Shown: positions 1 to 10,470, counted from the first letter of the stretch. The stretch: DNA of 64,000 bases from Pseudogracilibacillus sp. (GCA_026169815.1 JAPFDT010000025.1:248001-312000); one strand, 5' to 3'. The notes: generated from the letters alone by a model not told the origin. A program made the numbers and translations.

Positions 1-1
1 A

Positions 2-2404
2 AATTATTTTTACCGAGTTCCGCGTATTCCAAGGTCAGTATTAGAAAAACATCGAGAAGGTCTTTTAGTTGGATCAGCATGTGATGATGGAGAAGTGTTT
101 GATACATTAATGCTAAAATCAGTTGATGAAGCAATGCAAGTAGCTGAATTCTATGATTACTTAGAAGTACAACCTCCAGAAAGTTACTATCACTTAATCG
201 AACGTGAAGTGATTCAAAATGAAGCGCAAATTCTCGATATTTTACGTAATGTCGTTGAAATAGGTAAACGTTTAGATAAGCCAGTCGTTGCAACAGGTAA
301 TGTCCACCACATTAATGAGACAGAAAAGTTATATCGCCAAATTTTAATTGCTTCACAAAAAGGAAATCCGTTAAATCGAATTACATTACCTAACATGTCA
401 TATCGAACGACAACAGAGATGTTAGAAATGTTTTCGTTTTTAGGTTCAGAGAAAGCTGAAGAAATTGTCATTACAAACACGCAAAAAATTAGCAATAAAA
501 TTGAGGAAATCGCACCATTAAAAGATACACTATATACTCCAAGTATTGAAGGAGCAGAGGAAGATGTTCGTAACTTAACTTACAATACAGCAACTTCGAT
601 TTATGGTTCGCCATTACCCGAAATTGTAGAAAGTCGAATTACAAAAGAGTTAGACAGTATTATCGGACATGGATTTGCAGTTATTTACTTAATTTCTCAT
701 AAACTTGTGAAGAAATCATTGCTAGATGGTTACCTTGTAGGTTCTCGTGGTTCAGTCGGTTCTTCTATTGTTGCTACGATGACAAATATTACAGAAGTTA
801 ACCCATTACCAGCACATTATGTATGTACTTCATGTCATTATCATAAGTTTTTTACAGATGGAGAATATGCTAGTGGTTTTGATTTACCGGATAAAGACTG
901 TCCGACTTGTGGGGAAACATTAACAAAGGATGGACAAGATATCCCGTTTGAAACATTTTTAGGATTTGAAGGTGACAAAGTACCTGATATCGATTTAAAC
1001 TTCTCTGGTGAATATCAGTCGACAGCACACCAATATACAAAAGATTTATTTGGTGAGGATTATGTATTTCGTGCAGGAACAATCGGAACTATCGCAAATA
1101 AAACAGCGTATGGTTATGTAAAAGGATATGCAGCTGATAATGAATTATATTATAAAGCAGCTGAGGTCGATCGACTCGTTCAGGGCTGTACAGGTGTAAA
1201 AAGAAACACAGGTCAGCATCCAGGTGGAATTATCGTAGTTCCTGATGATAGAGATATTTATGATTTCACACCAATACAATATCCGGCAGATGATCGTAAT
1301 AGTGCATGGAAAACAACGCACTTTGATTTTGGTTCCATTGAAGATAACTTGTTAAAGTTAGATATATTAGGACATGATGATCCGACAGTTATTCGTATGT
1401 TACAAGATCTAAGTGGCATTGATCCACAAACTATCCCGTTAGACGATGAAAAAGTGATGGAAATATTCTCAAGTACAAGTTCACTAGGCGTAACAGAAGA
1501 ACAAATTGGTTGTAAGACAGGGACATTAGGTGTACCGGAGTTCGGTACCGCCTTTGTACGACAAATGTTAGAAGAGACGAAGCCAAATACTTTTGCAGAA
1601 TTAGTCATTATTTCAGGTCTTTCTCATGGAACAGACGTATGGTTAGGTAATGCCCAAGAGTTAATTAATAATGGAACATGTGAAATTGGAGATGTAATCG
1701 GGTGTCGAGATGATATCATGGTTTATTTAATGCAACAAGGTTTAGAAGCTTCTTTAGCATTTACCATTATGGAATCTGTTCGTAAAGGTCGTGGGTTGAA
1801 AGACGAGTGGAAAACAGAAATGAAGAAGAATAATGTCCCTAATTGGTATATCGATTCTTGTGAAAAGATTAAATATATGTTCCCTAAAGCACACGCATCT
1901 GCTTATGTATTAATGGCAGTAAGGATTGCATATTTTAAAGTGCACTATCCAATTTACTTTTACGCAGCATATTTTTCAATTCGAGCAAGTGATTTTGAAC
2001 TCAATACGATGGTAAAAGGTTCTCCAGCTTTGCGTAATCGAATCCAAGAAATTAAGCAAAAAGGTAATGATGCCTCGCCTAAGGAGAAAACGTTACTTAC
2101 GGTGTTAGAAGTATCTCTTGAAATGTGGGAACGAGGCTTTAAATTTAAGAAAGTTGATCTATATCGTTCAAGTGCAACAGACTTTATTGTCGAGGACGAC
2201 GCTTTATTACCACCATTAAACGTTGTGGATGGTCTTGGAACTAACGCTGCACTCAATGTTGTAGAAGCCCGTAAAGATGGAGAGTTTTTATCTAAGGAAG
2301 ATTTACGTGAACGTAGTAGGATTTCTAAAACGGTTATTGAACATTTAGATGCGCATGGAACTTTAGAAGGTATGGAAGAGAAAAACCAACTATCCCTATT
2401 TTAA
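2..2404 (+). CDS. polC: DNA polymerase III PolC, C-terminal part (5' end outside window)
   Basis: Replicative DNA polymerase of Gram-positive bacteria, acting in the replisome with the beta clamp. The reading frame is open back to base 2, so this is the last 800 residues of a protein normally about 1,430 long. The visible part starts in the second half of the split PHP domain ([15 protein letters not shown]). It continues through the palm with the catalytic acidic motif [12 protein letters not shown], a Cys-rich zinc site (CTSCHYHK, later CPTCGE), and the fingers and C-terminal duplex-binding region. It ends in NQLSLF, a typical clamp-binding tail. The N-terminal OB and 3'-5' exonuclease domains lie upstream of the window. 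Downstream is the rimP-nusA operon, the usual Bacillus neighbour. Confidence 0.97.
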   Translation, partial: NYFYRVPRIPRSVLEKHREGLLVGSACDDGEVFDTLMLKSVDEAMQVAEFYDYLEVQPPESYYHLIEREVIQNEAQILDILRNVVEIGKRLDKPVVATGNVHHINETEKLYRQILIASQKGNPLNRITLPNMSYRTTTEMLEMFSFLGSEKAEEIVITNTQKISNKIEEIAPLKDTLYTPSIEGAEEDVRNLTYNTATSIYGSPLPEIVESRITKELDSIIGHGFAVIYLISHKLVKKSLLDGYLVGSRGSVGSSIVATMTNITEVNPLPAHYVCTSCHYHKFFTDGEYASGFDLPDKDCPTCGETLTKDGQDIPFETFLGFEGDKVPDIDLNFSGEYQSTAHQYTKDLFGEDYVFRAGTIGTIANKTAYGYVKGYAADNELYYKAAEVDRLVQGCTGVKRNTGQHPGGIIVVPDDRDIYDFTPIQYPADDRNSAWKTTHFDFGSIEDNLLKLDILGHDDPTVIRMLQDLSGIDPQTIPLDDEKVMEIFSSTSSLGVTEEQIGCKTGTLGVPEFGTAFVRQMLEETKPNTFAELVIISGLSHGTDVWLGNAQELINNGTCEIGDVIGCRDDIMVYLMQQGLEASLAFTIMESVRKGRGLKDEWKTEMKKNNVPNWYIDSCEKIKYMFPKAHASAYVLMAVRIAYFKVHYPIYFYAAYFSIRASDFELNTMVKGSPALRNRIQEIKQKGNDASPKEKTLLTVLEVSLEMWERGFKFKKVDLYRSSATDFIVEDDALLPPLNVVDGLGTNAALNVVEARKDGEFLSKEDLRERSRISKTVIEHLDAHGTLEGMEEKNQLSLF

Positions 2405-2412
2405 TGCGTAAC

Positions 2413-2441
2413 TTGTAAATATAGCCATACTATGATATACT
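2413..2441 (+). promoter_or_regulatory. Sigma-A type promoter for the rimP-nusA-infB operon
   Basis: TTGTAA (2413-2418), a 17-base spacer and TATACT (2436-2441) lie just after the polC stop. Transcription would start near 2448 and give a leader of about 190 bases before rimP, containing two hairpins. Confidence 0.6.
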
Positions 2442-2473
2442 TTTGTAAGAATGTAGTAATTATGGTGTTAGTG

Positions 2474-2500
2474 AAGAGTGAGTTTACTCACTCTTTCTTT
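2474..2500 (+). terminator. First leader hairpin, terminator or attenuator
   Basis: A perfect 9-bp stem, AAGAGTGAG (2474-2482) with CTCACTCTT (2487-2495), has a TTTA loop and a short T-rich tail. It lies only about 30 bases after the predicted start of the rimP transcript. It could therefore attenuate that transcript as well as end polC transcripts. Confidence 0.55.
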
Positions 2501-2523
2501 AATAGACAGCATGACTTTTTTCG

Positions 2524-2553
2524 CCCTTGCCATCGTTTCGGCAGGGGTTTTGT
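2524..2553 (+). terminator. Second leader hairpin upstream of rimP
   Basis: CCCTTGCC (2524-2531) pairs with GGCAGGGG (2540-2547), one G-U included, and TTTTGT follows. It also lies inside the rimP leader. With the first hairpin it looks like a tandem attenuator; no antiterminator partner could be assigned by eye. Confidence 0.5.
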
Positions 2554-2636
2554 ATTGATTTTAATGTGTAATAATATTCATGAAAAAGTTTTCCTTGTTC
2601 ATACTATATAGGGAAGACATGTAAAGGAGTATGTAA

Positions 2637-3107
2637 GTGAGTAAACAGATTATTGAAAGTGTAACAGCACTGTTAGAGCCAATTTTGGAAGAACAAGAGT
2701 TAACTTTATTTGATATAGAGTATGTAAAAGAAGGTCAGGACATGTTTCTTCGCGTTTACATTGATAAAGATGGCGGAGTGGATTTAGTGGATTGCAGTTT
2801 TGTCTCTGAAAGATTAAGTGAAAAATTAGATGAAGCAGATCCAATTAAAGCTGCATATATGTTAGAAGTAAGTTCACCAGGAGCGGAAAGACCACTCAAA
2901 ACGAAAGAAGACTTCAAAAATCACCTTAATGAGAATATTTACGTCTCATTATATTTGCACATTGATGGTGCAAAAGAATACGAAGGTACTCTTTTATCAT
3001 TTGAGGATGATATCGTGACGATTGAGTATAAGTTTAAACATACTACGAAGCAAGTAGAATTACCTTATGACAAAATAGCTAAGGCACGACTAGCAGTTAT
3101 GCTTTAA
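2637..3107 (+). CDS. rimP: Ribosome maturation factor RimP
   Basis: Assembly factor for the 30S subunit (YlxS in B. subtilis), 156 residues, the usual family length. The N-terminal alpha/beta domain (LTLFDIEYVKEGQDMFLRVYID, about residues 22-43, read as two strands) and the LEVSSPGAERPLK signature near residue 80 are diagnostic. A C-terminal SH3-like barrel follows. Translation starts at GTG 2637, seven bases after AAAGGAG. It is the first gene of the operon that continues into nusA, 16 bases downstream. Confidence 0.95.
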   Translation: MSKQIIESVTALLEPILEEQELTLFDIEYVKEGQDMFLRVYIDKDGGVDLVDCSFVSERLSEKLDEADPIKAAYMLEVSSPGAERPLKTKEDFKNHLNENIYVSLYLHIDGAKEYEGTLLSFEDDIVTIEYKFKHTTKQVELPYDKIAKARLAVML

Positions 3108-3123
3108 AGGGGGAGTAACTAAA

Positions 3124-4236
3124 GTGAGCAACGAGTTATTTGATGCACTAAATTTTTTAGAACAAGAAAAAGGCATTGATAAAGAAGTTTTATTAGAAGC
3201 ATTAGAAGCAGCTTTAATTTCTGCATATAAAAAGAATTTTCATTCTGCTAGTAATGTAAGCGTGAAATTCGACGAAGAAAAAGGCGCAATGGATATATAT
3301 GCACAAAAGACGGTCGTAGAAGAAGTAGAGAATGAACACGAAGAAATTACGCTAGAAGAAGCACGTGAAATTAATTTAGGTTATGAAATAGACGATATTG
3401 TTGAAATTGAAGTAACACCAAAAAACTTTGGAAGAATTGCAGCACAGGCAGCAAAACAAGTGGTAACACAAAGAGTTCGTGAAGCGGAACGTGGCGTAAT
3501 TTTCAGCGAATATGTTGACCGTGAAGAAGATGTTATGACAGGCATTATTCAACGAGTTGATCCAAACTTTGTACACGTTGATTTAGGTAAAATTGAGGCA
3601 AAATTAGCTAAAATGGAACAAATTGCAACTGAAGAATATCACGTTCATGACCGACTAAAAGTGTTCGTAACAAAGGTTGAAAATACAAATAAAGGACCAC
3701 AAATTTATATTTCAAGGTCACATCCAGGGTTGTTAAAACGCCTTTTTGAAATGGAAGTACCAGAAATATATGAAGGTGTCGTAGAAGTTAAGTCGATATC
3801 ACGAGAAGCAGGAGATCGCTCGAAAATCTCTGTACATGCAGAAGATCCAGACGTCGATGCAGTTGGTTCATGTGTAGGACCAAAAGGTCAACGTGTTGAA
3901 GCTATTGTTGATGAACTTAACGGAGAAAAAATTGATATTGTAGAATGGTCAGAAGATCCAGTTGTCTATGTATCTAATGCACTTAGTCCATCACAAGTGC
4001 TAGAAGTTATTGTTAACGAAGAAGAAAAAACGACAACAGTTATTGTGCCAGATTATCAATTATCATTAGCGATTGGTAAACGTGGACAAAATGCACGTCT
4101 TGCAGCGAAGTTAACAGGTTGGAAAATCGACATTAAGAGTGAATCAGTAGCAAGGGAAGAAGGCTTATTAACAGAAGATACAACTGAAGAAGTAAATGTC
4201 CCCCTTGAAGATGATGACGATTTTCTATTTGATTAA
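3124..4236 (+). CDS. nusA: Transcription termination/antitermination factor NusA
   Basis: RNA polymerase-binding factor controlling pausing, termination and antitermination. At 370 residues it has the Bacillus length and lacks the extra acidic repeats of enterobacterial NusA. The N-terminal polymerase-binding domain spans about residues 1-125 and an S1 domain about 135-200 ([17 protein letters not shown]). Two KH domains follow, with the [11 protein letters not shown] and [11 protein letters not shown] loops. The end is very acidic ([10 protein letters not shown]). The GTG start at 3124 follows AAAGGGGGA. Its place between rimP and ylxR is invariant in Bacillaceae. Confidence 0.97.
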   Translation: MSNELFDALNFLEQEKGIDKEVLLEALEAALISAYKKNFHSASNVSVKFDEEKGAMDIYAQKTVVEEVENEHEEITLEEAREINLGYEIDDIVEIEVTPKNFGRIAAQAAKQVVTQRVREAERGVIFSEYVDREEDVMTGIIQRVDPNFVHVDLGKIEAKLAKMEQIATEEYHVHDRLKVFVTKVENTNKGPQIYISRSHPGLLKRLFEMEVPEIYEGVVEVKSISREAGDRSKISVHAEDPDVDAVGSCVGPKGQRVEAIVDELNGEKIDIVEWSEDPVVYVSNALSPSQVLEVIVNEEEKTTTVIVPDYQLSLAIGKRGQNARLAAKLTGWKIDIKSESVAREEGLLTEDTTEEVNVPLEDDDDFLFD

Positions 4237-4250
4237 TGGAGGGGAATTCT

Positions 4251-4520
4251 ATGAGTAAACAAAGAAAACTACCTCAAAGAAAATGTGTTGTTACAAATGA
4301 TATGAAGCCTAAAAATGATATGATTCGCATTGTTCGTAATAAAGAAAAACAAGTATTTGTCGATCCAACTGGAAAGTTAAATGGTCGTGGTGCTTATATT
4401 ACGATTAATGAAGATATTATCAAACAAGCAAGAGAAGAGAAAATATTAGAGAAAACCTTTCAAGTAGCTATCGATGAAGCGATATATGATGAATTATTGG
4501 AACTTGTTCATGAGAAATAA
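4251..4520 (+). CDS. ylxR: YlxR/RnpM family RNA-binding protein
   Basis: Small basic protein of 89 residues with the family signature RKCVVTNDMKPKNDMIRIVR and GKLNGRGAYI. The B. subtilis homologue has been reported to modulate RNase P and was renamed RnpM. I chose the ATG at 4251 because the upstream in-frame ATG at 4236 is part of the ribosome-binding site ATGGAGGGG. Its end overlaps the start of ylxQ by 11 bases, which suggests translational coupling. Confidence 0.9.
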   Translation: MSKQRKLPQRKCVVTNDMKPKNDMIRIVRNKEKQVFVDPTGKLNGRGAYITINEDIIKQAREEKILEKTFQVAIDEAIYDELLELVHEK

Positions 4521-4818
4521 ACAGACGAGCTATTTAAACATACTAGGTTTAGCTTATCGGGCGCGAAAATGTTCGACAGGTGAAGAAACAATTGTGCAAG
4601 ATATCCAACGTAACAAGGCAAAATTCCTTCTTATCGCGAATGATATTAGTGAGGGAACGAAAAAGAAAATGACAGATAAATGCCAGTCATTTCATGTACC
4701 TTATGTGGAAGTAGATGATCGAGCAACATTAGGTCATGCAATTGGTAAGTCTGAACGAGTAGCTGTAGCTATTTTAGATGAAGGATTTGCAAAAAAATTG
4801 CAATCATTACTTTCATAA
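4510..4818 (+). CDS. ylxQ: L7Ae-family ribosomal protein YlxQ
   Basis: L7Ae/L30e/S12e/Gadd45-type RNA-binding protein of 102 residues, in the same position as B. subtilis YlxQ (RplGA). The motif [15 protein letters not shown] near the N-terminus and the closing [20 protein letters not shown] match the family. I chose the ATG at 4510, inside the end of ylxR, because it gives the normal family length. Longer in-frame starts only extend back into ylxR. The role is probably kink-turn RNA binding linked to ribosomes, known from the family and not seen here. Confidence 0.88.
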   Translation: MRNKQTSYLNILGLAYRARKCSTGEETIVQDIQRNKAKFLLIANDISEGTKKKMTDKCQSFHVPYVEVDDRATLGHAIGKSERVAVAILDEGFAKKLQSLLS

Positions 4819-4838
4819 ATATATGTGGGGGTGAGCGT

Positions 4839-6878
4839 ATGAGTAAAATGCGTATTTATGAATATGCAAAGCAAAATAATACAACTAGTAAAGCTGTTAT
4901 CGAACAATTAAAAGAGTTACAATATGACGTAAAAAATCATATGTCTACGATTGATGCAGACATGCAACAGAAATTAGACCAACAGTTTAAAAAAGCTGAT
5001 CCAAAACCAACGAATAAACAACAAACAAATAAAACAAAAAGTAAGCAACATGAATCGAGGGGAAATATGAACGAAAAGAAAGAACAAACTCAACCAAAGA
5101 ATAAGCAACAAGAGAAATCTGCTGAAGCATCAAACCATATCGTATATAGTAATTCATTAACAGTAAGTGGTTTAGCAGAAAAATTAAACAAAGATGTATC
5201 AGAAATCATTAAAAAATTAATGTTTTTAGGCGTAATGGCTAATAAAAACCAAGATTTAGATCATGATACAATTGAGTTAATTTGTACTGATTACGACGTA
5301 ACGGTTGAAAAAGAAATCGTACTAGAAGATACAGATTTTAAAAAATATATTAAAAAAGATAAGAAGCATGACTTAATCGAGCGACCTGCAGTAGTAACGA
5401 TTATGGGGCACGTTGACCATGGTAAAACAACACTGCTTGACTCTATTCGTCACACGAAAGTAACTGCTGGAGAAGCTGGTGGAATCACGCAACATATTGG
5501 AGCTTATCAAGCAGAGAGTAATGATAAGAAAGTTACTTTCCTAGATACACCAGGACACGAGGCGTTTACGAGCATGCGTTCACGTGGAGCACAAGTAACA
5601 GATATTGCTATTTTAGTAGTAGCAGCAGATGATGGCGTTATGCCGCAAACTGTTGAAGCAATTAACCACGCTAAAGCAGCAGAAGTACCAATTATTGTAG
5701 CAGTAAATAAAATGGATAAAGAATCAGCGAATCCAGACCGAGTAATGCAAGAATTAACAGAGCATGAAATTATTGCAGAAGACTGGGGTGGATCAACCAT
5801 TTTTGTACCTATTTCAGCTAAACAACGTGATGGAATCGATGAACTATTAGAAATGATTTTACTCGTTGCTGAAATGGAAGAATTAAAAGCTGATCCTAAA
5901 AAGGCAGCATTTGGTACAGTGATCGATGCTCAATTAGATCGTGGACGTGGTGCTGTAGCTAGTTTATTAGTACAAGAAGGGACATTATCTGTTGGGGATC
6001 CCATCGTAGTTGGAAGTACGTATGGTCGTGTACGTGCAATGGTGAGCGATGTAGGACAGCGTATTGAACATGCTGGACCCTCAGCACCAGTGGAAATTAC
6101 TGGTTTAAATGGAGTACCACAAGCAGGCGACCAATTCCTAGTATTTAAAGATGAAAAACAAGCTCGTCAAATTGGTGAATCAAGACAGCAACAACATATT
6201 GTAGCAAGTCGTGGTTCTCAAGTGAAAGTAAGTTTAGATGACTTGTTTGATCAAATTAAACAAGGTGAAATGAAAGATTTAAATGTTATTATTAAAGCTG
6301 ACGTTCAAGGTTCTGCTGAAGCACTAGCTGCTTCTTTACGCAAAATTGAAGTGGAAACAGTAAATATTAATATTATTCATACAGGTGTTGGAGCGATTAC
6401 AGAATCAGACGTTATTTTAGCTTCTGCTTCGAATGCCATTATTATTGGATTTAACGTACGACCAGATGCAAATGCACAAAAAGCTGCTGCATCAGAAAAA
6501 GTTGACCTGCGTCTTCACCGCGTTATCTATCAAGCGATTGAAGAGATTGAAGCGGCGATGAAAGGATTGTTAGATCCTGAATATGAAGAGAAAGTAATCG
6601 GCCAAGCAGAAGTTAGAGAAACATTTAAAGTATCAAAAATTGGTACAATTGCTGGAAGTTATGTAACAGATGGTAAGATTACACGTAATGCAGGAGTTCG
6701 TATCATTCGTGACGGAATTGTCCAATACGAAGGTGAAATTTTAGCATTAAAACGTTTTAAAGATGATGTGCGCGAAGTTGAACGAAATTACGAATGTGGA
6801 ATTACGATTAAAGATTATAACGATATCAAGACAGGAGATATCATTGAAGCATTTGTAATGGAGGAAATTGAACGCTAA
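4839..6878 (+). CDS. infB: Translation initiation factor IF-2
   Basis: GTPase that brings initiator tRNA to the 30S subunit and promotes subunit joining. It has 679 residues, at the short end for Bacillus. An N-terminal IF2N domain ([15 protein letters not shown]) is followed by a charged, Gln/Lys-rich linker at about 50-95 and a second IF2N domain at about 100-150. The G domain shows G1 GHVDHGKT at 190-197, then DTPGHEAF and NKMD. Domains II, III and C2 (initiator tRNA binding) complete it. An in-frame ATG near 5067, within the linker, could start a shorter isoform as in other Bacillus IF-2. Its stop overlaps the ylxP start. Confidence 0.97.
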   Translation: MSKMRIYEYAKQNNTTSKAVIEQLKELQYDVKNHMSTIDADMQQKLDQQFKKADPKPTNKQQTNKTKSKQHESRGNMNEKKEQTQPKNKQQEKSAEASNHIVYSNSLTVSGLAEKLNKDVSEIIKKLMFLGVMANKNQDLDHDTIELICTDYDVTVEKEIVLEDTDFKKYIKKDKKHDLIERPAVVTIMGHVDHGKTTLLDSIRHTKVTAGEAGGITQHIGAYQAESNDKKVTFLDTPGHEAFTSMRSRGAQVTDIAILVVAADDGVMPQTVEAINHAKAAEVPIIVAVNKMDKESANPDRVMQELTEHEIIAEDWGGSTIFVPISAKQRDGIDELLEMILLVAEMEELKADPKKAAFGTVIDAQLDRGRGAVASLLVQEGTLSVGDPIVVGSTYGRVRAMVSDVGQRIEHAGPSAPVEITGLNGVPQAGDQFLVFKDEKQARQIGESRQQQHIVASRGSQVKVSLDDLFDQIKQGEMKDLNVIIKADVQGSAEALAASLRKIEVETVNINIIHTGVGAITESDVILASASNAIIIGFNVRPDANAQKAAASEKVDLRLHRVIYQAIEEIEAAMKGLLDPEYEEKVIGQAEVRETFKVSKIGTIAGSYVTDGKITRNAGVRIIRDGIVQYEGEILALKRFKDDVREVERNYECGITIKDYNDIKTGDIIEAFVMEEIER

Positions 6879-7159
6879 TGATTGTTCAATATGCGGAAAT
6901 AGACTGTCTCATCTATCACGCACAATCTTTGAAAGCTAAACGATCCGTCATTAAACCGTTATTGCTAAAAATACGTCGTGATTATAATGTATCGATTGCA
7001 GAAGTTGATTATCAATCACTTTGGCAACGAGCTAAATTTGCGATAGTGACGGTCTCCAATGAAAAACAACATGCAGAAAAAGTCGTTCAAGATGTGATAA
7101 AAGCAATCGAATCAAATAATGATTTGGAAATAACTGCTACACATACAGAACGAATTTAA
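6878..7159 (+). CDS. ylxP: DUF503 family protein YlxP
   Basis: Conserved 93-residue protein of unknown molecular function, found between infB and rbfA throughout Bacillaceae. The family pattern is clear: an N-terminal strand, SLKAKRSVIKPLLLKIRRDYNVSIAEVD, and a final EITATHTERI-like helix. The ATG overlaps the infB stop (TAATG), so translation is probably coupled. The context suggests a ribosome-related role, which is inference only. Confidence 0.88.
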   Translation: MIVQYAEIDCLIYHAQSLKAKRSVIKPLLLKIRRDYNVSIAEVDYQSLWQRAKFAIVTVSNEKQHAEKVVQDVIKAIESNNDLEITATHTERI

Positions 7160-7204
7160 AAAGTTTATTTTGTTCATGCCATATGAATAACTGAGGTGAA
7201 ATAA

Positions 7205-7549
7205 ATGGAGAACACAAGAGCAAATCGAGTAGCTGAGCAAATGAAGAAAGAAGTAGGCGAAATTATTAATCAAAAACTGAAAGACCCTCGTATAGGGTTT
7301 GTTACAGTGACAGATATTGATTTAACGAACGACTTGCAACATGCTACAATATTTATATCGGTTTTAGGAGATGAAACTGAGAAAGAAGAATCGCTAATCG
7401 GTTTATCTAAAGCTAGCGGTTTTATCCGTTCAGAAATAGGAAAACGAATTCGATTAAGGAAAGTGCCAGAAATCGTGTTTAAATTTGATGAAGCGCATGA
7501 GCATGGTAATCGAATTGAGTCGATTTTACGTAAGTTAAATGAAGAGTAA
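7205..7549 (+). CDS. rbfA: Ribosome-binding factor A
   Basis: KH-like factor for 30S maturation and 16S rRNA 5'-end processing, 114 residues. Diagnostic stretches are [17 protein letters not shown] near the N-terminus, [18 protein letters not shown], and the C-terminal [25 protein letters not shown] precedes the ATG. A strong hairpin follows the gene and separates it from truB. Confidence 0.95.
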   Translation: MENTRANRVAEQMKKEVGEIINQKLKDPRIGFVTVTDIDLTNDLQHATIFISVLGDETEKEESLIGLSKASGFIRSEIGKRIRLRKVPEIVFKFDEAHEHGNRIESILRKLNEE

Positions 7550-7554
7550 TGATT

Positions 7555-7590
7555 AAATCTGACTCGGTTATTGCGCCGAGTCAGATTTTT
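7555..7590 (+). terminator. Strong hairpin between rbfA and truB
   Basis: A perfect 13-bp stem pairs AAATCTGACTCGG (7555-7567) with CCGAGTCAGATTT (7576-7588). It has an 8-base loop and a short T tail. It sits in an otherwise continuous operon and would lower truB-ribF transcription relative to the upstream genes. Confidence 0.7.
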
Positions 7591-7619
7591 AGTACGTTTT
7601 AAAAAGGAGTAACAGAATA

Positions 7620-8528
7620 GTGAATGGAATTTTACCATTATATAAACCGAAAGGGATGACGTCACATGATTGTGTGATGAAACTCCGTCGATTATTACAG
7701 ATAAAGAAAATCGGACATACAGGAACGCTAGACCCAGAAGTGGAAGGAGTTTTACCAATTTGTATCGGTGAAGCTACAAAAATAATTCCTTTTTTGATAC
7801 ACTTAAAAAAGGAATATGTCGCGCATGTCTCTTTAGGTGTAACTACTACAACTGAAGATAGTTATGGTGATATTGTGACAGAAAAGGCTGTAACGTCTAT
7901 TCCTACTAAACAAGAAATTGATCATGTGTTACGAGACTTCATGGGAACTATTAAACAAACACCGCCATTGTATTCAGCAATTAAAGTAGCTGGAAAACGA
8001 TTATATGAATATGCTCGTGAAAACATTCCAGTAGAACGACCAACACGAGAGGTTGTTATTCATCAAATTGAGCAAACTGTCCCAAATAAGCCACTTTTAG
8101 AACATGAATTTCAAATTAAAGTGCGTTGCTCAAAAGGAACCTATATTAGAACGCTATGTGTTGATATCGGCAAAGCACTAGGTTATCCTGCACATATGTC
8201 TTTTTTAATTCGAACAGAAAGTGATGCATTTACTCTAGCAGAAACAGTTACATTTGATGAAATTGAAAGAGCAATAGAAGAGCAAACAGTAGAATCTTTA
8301 TTACAGTCATTTGACAGATGTGTTGAACCATATGATGCAATTGAAGTAAATAAGGAAGAAAGTATAAAAGTACTGCAAGGACAAAAGTTCAATCTACCAC
8401 AAACGATGCCAAAAACGAACCCTTTTAAAATGATGCATCAAGGTAAACTGTTAGCAATGTATGATCTACATCCAACTAAAGAAAACGAAATAAAACCAGT
8501 ACGAGTTTTTAACACATATAAAGAATGA
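7620..8528 (+). CDS. truB: tRNA pseudouridine-55 synthase TruB
   Basis: Makes pseudouridine 55 in the T arm of tRNAs. It has 302 residues starting at GTG 7620, after AAAAAGGAG. The catalytic loop GHTGTLDPEVEGVLP carries the nucleophilic aspartate at position 38. YSAIKVAGKRLYEYAR and GTYIRTLCVDIG are also family motifs, and a C-terminal PUA-like extension is present. Its last bases lie just before the ribF start, the usual truB-ribF pair. Confidence 0.95.
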   Translation: MNGILPLYKPKGMTSHDCVMKLRRLLQIKKIGHTGTLDPEVEGVLPICIGEATKIIPFLIHLKKEYVAHVSLGVTTTTEDSYGDIVTEKAVTSIPTKQEIDHVLRDFMGTIKQTPPLYSAIKVAGKRLYEYARENIPVERPTREVVIHQIEQTVPNKPLLEHEFQIKVRCSKGTYIRTLCVDIGKALGYPAHMSFLIRTESDAFTLAETVTFDEIERAIEEQTVESLLQSFDRCVEPYDAIEVNKEESIKVLQGQKFNLPQTMPKTNPFKMMHQGKLLAMYDLHPTKENEIKPVRVFNTYKE

Positions 8529-8539
8529 AGGTGACTTTA

Positions 8540-9481
8540 ATGCAAATCATACAATTAACGTATCCAGAATCTTTACAAAAAACAACGATACCACCAACTG
8601 TAGCTGCGCTTGGCTTTTTCGATGGTGTACACCAAGGACATCGAGCAGTGATCGGTAAAGCAGTTGAAATAGCTAAAAAGGAAGACAAGGAATCTGCTGT
8701 CATCACGTTTCACCCTCATCCATCTGTCGTATTAAAACAGTCGATTGAAACCGTGCAGTATATTACAACGATTGATGAAAAAGCCGCTTTAATGGAGGAA
8801 TTAGGAGTGGATCGCCTTTACATCATCACTTTTGATAAAACGCTTTCACAACTAAGTCCAGAACAATTCATTGAACACTTTATCGTAAACTTACATATTG
8901 AACATGTTGTTGCTGGTTTTGACTTTTCATTTGGTTTTAAAGGAAAAGGTAATATGAAAAATATTACTGAATTTGGTTTTACTAATTTTACAACATCTGT
9001 CATTGACAAAGTCGAGCTTGAAGATGAAAAGGTTAGTTCAACTAATATTCGTAAAGCATTACATAATGGTGATGTTTCAGAAGTTGCCACATTACTTGAA
9101 CGACCATATCATGTTTCTGGTATTGTCGTAAAAGGAGATCAACGTGGGCGGTTATTAGGATTTCCGACAGCAAATATTGAATCATCAGATGAAAAGCTGT
9201 TACCTAAACAAGGAGTTTATGCCGTACAAATTGAAGTAAACGGCACAATATATGATGGTATGGCTAACTTAGGTGTAAAACCAACTTTTATTGAAGGGGA
9301 AACAAAACCGTCTTTAGAAGTGTTTATTTTTGATTTTAATGAAGATATTTACGGAGAAGAAGTAACGGTTAGTTGGTATGAACATATCAGAGAAGAGCAA
9401 AAGTTTAACGGCGTCGATGAGATTGTTGCACAATTAACAAAAGACGAACAAGAAATCCGCGCATACTTCGCAGAGAGATAA
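8540..9481 (+). CDS. ribF: Bifunctional riboflavin kinase/FAD synthetase
   Basis: Converts riboflavin to FMN and FMN to FAD (RibC/RibF in Bacillus); 313 residues. The N-terminal nucleotidyltransferase domain carries GFFDGVHQGH, near residue 25. FSFGFKGKGN and SSTNIRKAL follow. The C-terminal flavokinase domain has GDQRGRLLGFPTANIE and GVYAVQIEVNGTIYDGMANLGVKPTF, read as consecutive motifs. An earlier in-frame ATG at 8525 overlaps the truB stop, but GAAGGTGA (8527-8534) correctly precedes 8540, so I use 8540. A long repeat-filled spacer follows. Confidence 0.94.
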   Translation: MQIIQLTYPESLQKTTIPPTVAALGFFDGVHQGHRAVIGKAVEIAKKEDKESAVITFHPHPSVVLKQSIETVQYITTIDEKAALMEELGVDRLYIITFDKTLSQLSPEQFIEHFIVNLHIEHVVAGFDFSFGFKGKGNMKNITEFGFTNFTTSVIDKVELEDEKVSSTNIRKALHNGDVSEVATLLERPYHVSGIVVKGDQRGRLLGFPTANIESSDEKLLPKQGVYAVQIEVNGTIYDGMANLGVKPTFIEGETKPSLEVFIFDFNEDIYGEEVTVSWYEHIREEQKFNGVDEIVAQLTKDEQEIRAYFAER

Positions 9482-9506
9482 TATATCTAATTACACTAAG
9501 TAAAAT

Positions 9507-9945
9507 GTAAAGTTGACAGAAACAGCGACGTAAAAATATCCCGTTATTCACTAAGCTGAAAAAGGATTTATTTATACTAAAATAGAGAGTTTAACCACCG
9601 CAGTCCGAATATATTCCGCTTTCTTACGATTAGTCAAGTCCTTTTTCTAATATAATTTAGACTGTAAAGTTAAGGTGCTATTCTTGCTGATAGGCATGTA
9701 ACACCGCAGCCCGAATTTATTCCGCTTTCCACGGGCGAGTATCAAGCCTCGAAGCTCAGGACGTGCAAATGCAGGCTTTGTCACAGGACGTGACGGTCTT
9801 TGCCTGCCTCAGGCTTACGCCTTGCGGGGTCTTGATGAACTCTTACTTCCCGTAGGAGTCTCCATAAATTCGGGCTGCTTTGTATTTACTATTTGTAGTT
9901 TTATTTACTAATAACACTTTTTCAGTGACGGTATTTCGTCGTTTC
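9507..9945. repeat. Long nested inverted repeat, family A copy 1
   Basis: This fills half of the 990-base gap between ribF and rpsO. Outer motif GACAGAAACAGCGACGTAA lies at 9515-9533. An inner inverted pair follows, CTGAAAAAG (9556-9564) with CTTTTTCAG (9918-9926). The GC-richer core runs from CCGCTTTCCACGGGC to CCCGTAGGAGTC. The left part of the core occurs twice, at about 9596 and 9703, so this copy is rearranged. Closely similar sequence lies at 23953-24217, and a core-less relic lies at 43711-43875. No gene is credible here. Confidence 0.8.
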
Positions 9946-10050
9946 TAGAATTAATAATAATTAGTTCTAATTTTCTATATTCAATTAAGAATGTATTATA
10001 AACTTTTAACAAATGAAACGAGGTTGATTAGATATTTCTCTATCGATATT

Positions 10051-10299
10051 GGCAGTTTGGAGCGGAGGATTGTTGACTCCTGTGGAAACAGAACGAGACT
10101 GAAAGCCCCTCAGGAAGCGAACTTTGTTTCCGAGACAAACTAAATTCGCGACGTCCTGTCGCAACGTTTGCATTTGAACGTCCTGTACTTCGAGATTGAA
10201 GCCGTTCCCACGGAAAGAAACGACCCGCAGCGACAAACTGCCTGAAGTTAAACTAAATTATTAAGGATGGAAGGTATGTCGCAGTTTACGTTTATTTTG
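10051..10299. repeat. Long inverted repeat, family C copy 1 (reverse orientation)
   Basis: A perfect pair GGCAGTTTG (10051-10059) and CAAACTGCC (10234-10242) bounds a core containing CTCCTGTGGAAACAG and the CCCACGGAAAG half. Just outside is TGTCGCAGTTTACGTTTA (10276-10293), the complement of the end motif seen at 9515 and 52731. The copy at 52724-53055 is the same family in the opposite direction. Any reading frame through it is accidental. Confidence 0.75.
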
Positions 10300-10345
10300 T
10301 ATCTAAGTACTTATTTTCTTCAGGAATAAAATGATTAAGATATTG

Positions 10346-10375
10346 TTGTCTTTTTCTTGCATTTTAGTTTATAAA
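10346..10375 (+). promoter_or_regulatory. Candidate rpsO promoter
   Basis: TTGTCT (10346-10351), an 18-base spacer and TATAAA (10370-10375) sit about 100 bases before rpsO. A second weaker pair, TTGCAT and TATTCT, overlaps it (10357-10385), so the exact start is uncertain. Confidence 0.4.
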
Positions 10376-10395
10376 ACGTTATTCTTATAAGTGTG

Positions 10396-10470
10396 AACCA
10401 TCCCTTGGCAAATTGACGACTCCGACGTTTGCTAGGAGAATGGGGATTTTCTAAAAAAGTAGGAGGTGGC
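10396..10470 (+). promoter_or_regulatory. Structured rpsO leader, candidate S15 autoregulatory RNA
   Basis: The leader can fold with GCAAA (10408-10412) against TTTGC (10428-10432) and an outer CCAT/ATGG pair, just upstream of AGGAGGTGG. S15 represses its own mRNA through structured leaders in several bacteria, Geobacillus included. Whether this leader does so is inference. Confidence 0.4.

Noticed and set aside
9990-10240. Minus-strand frame of 76 residues before rpsO
   Set aside because: It is the family C repeat read through. A similar frame appears at 52.8 kb only because the repeat recurs.
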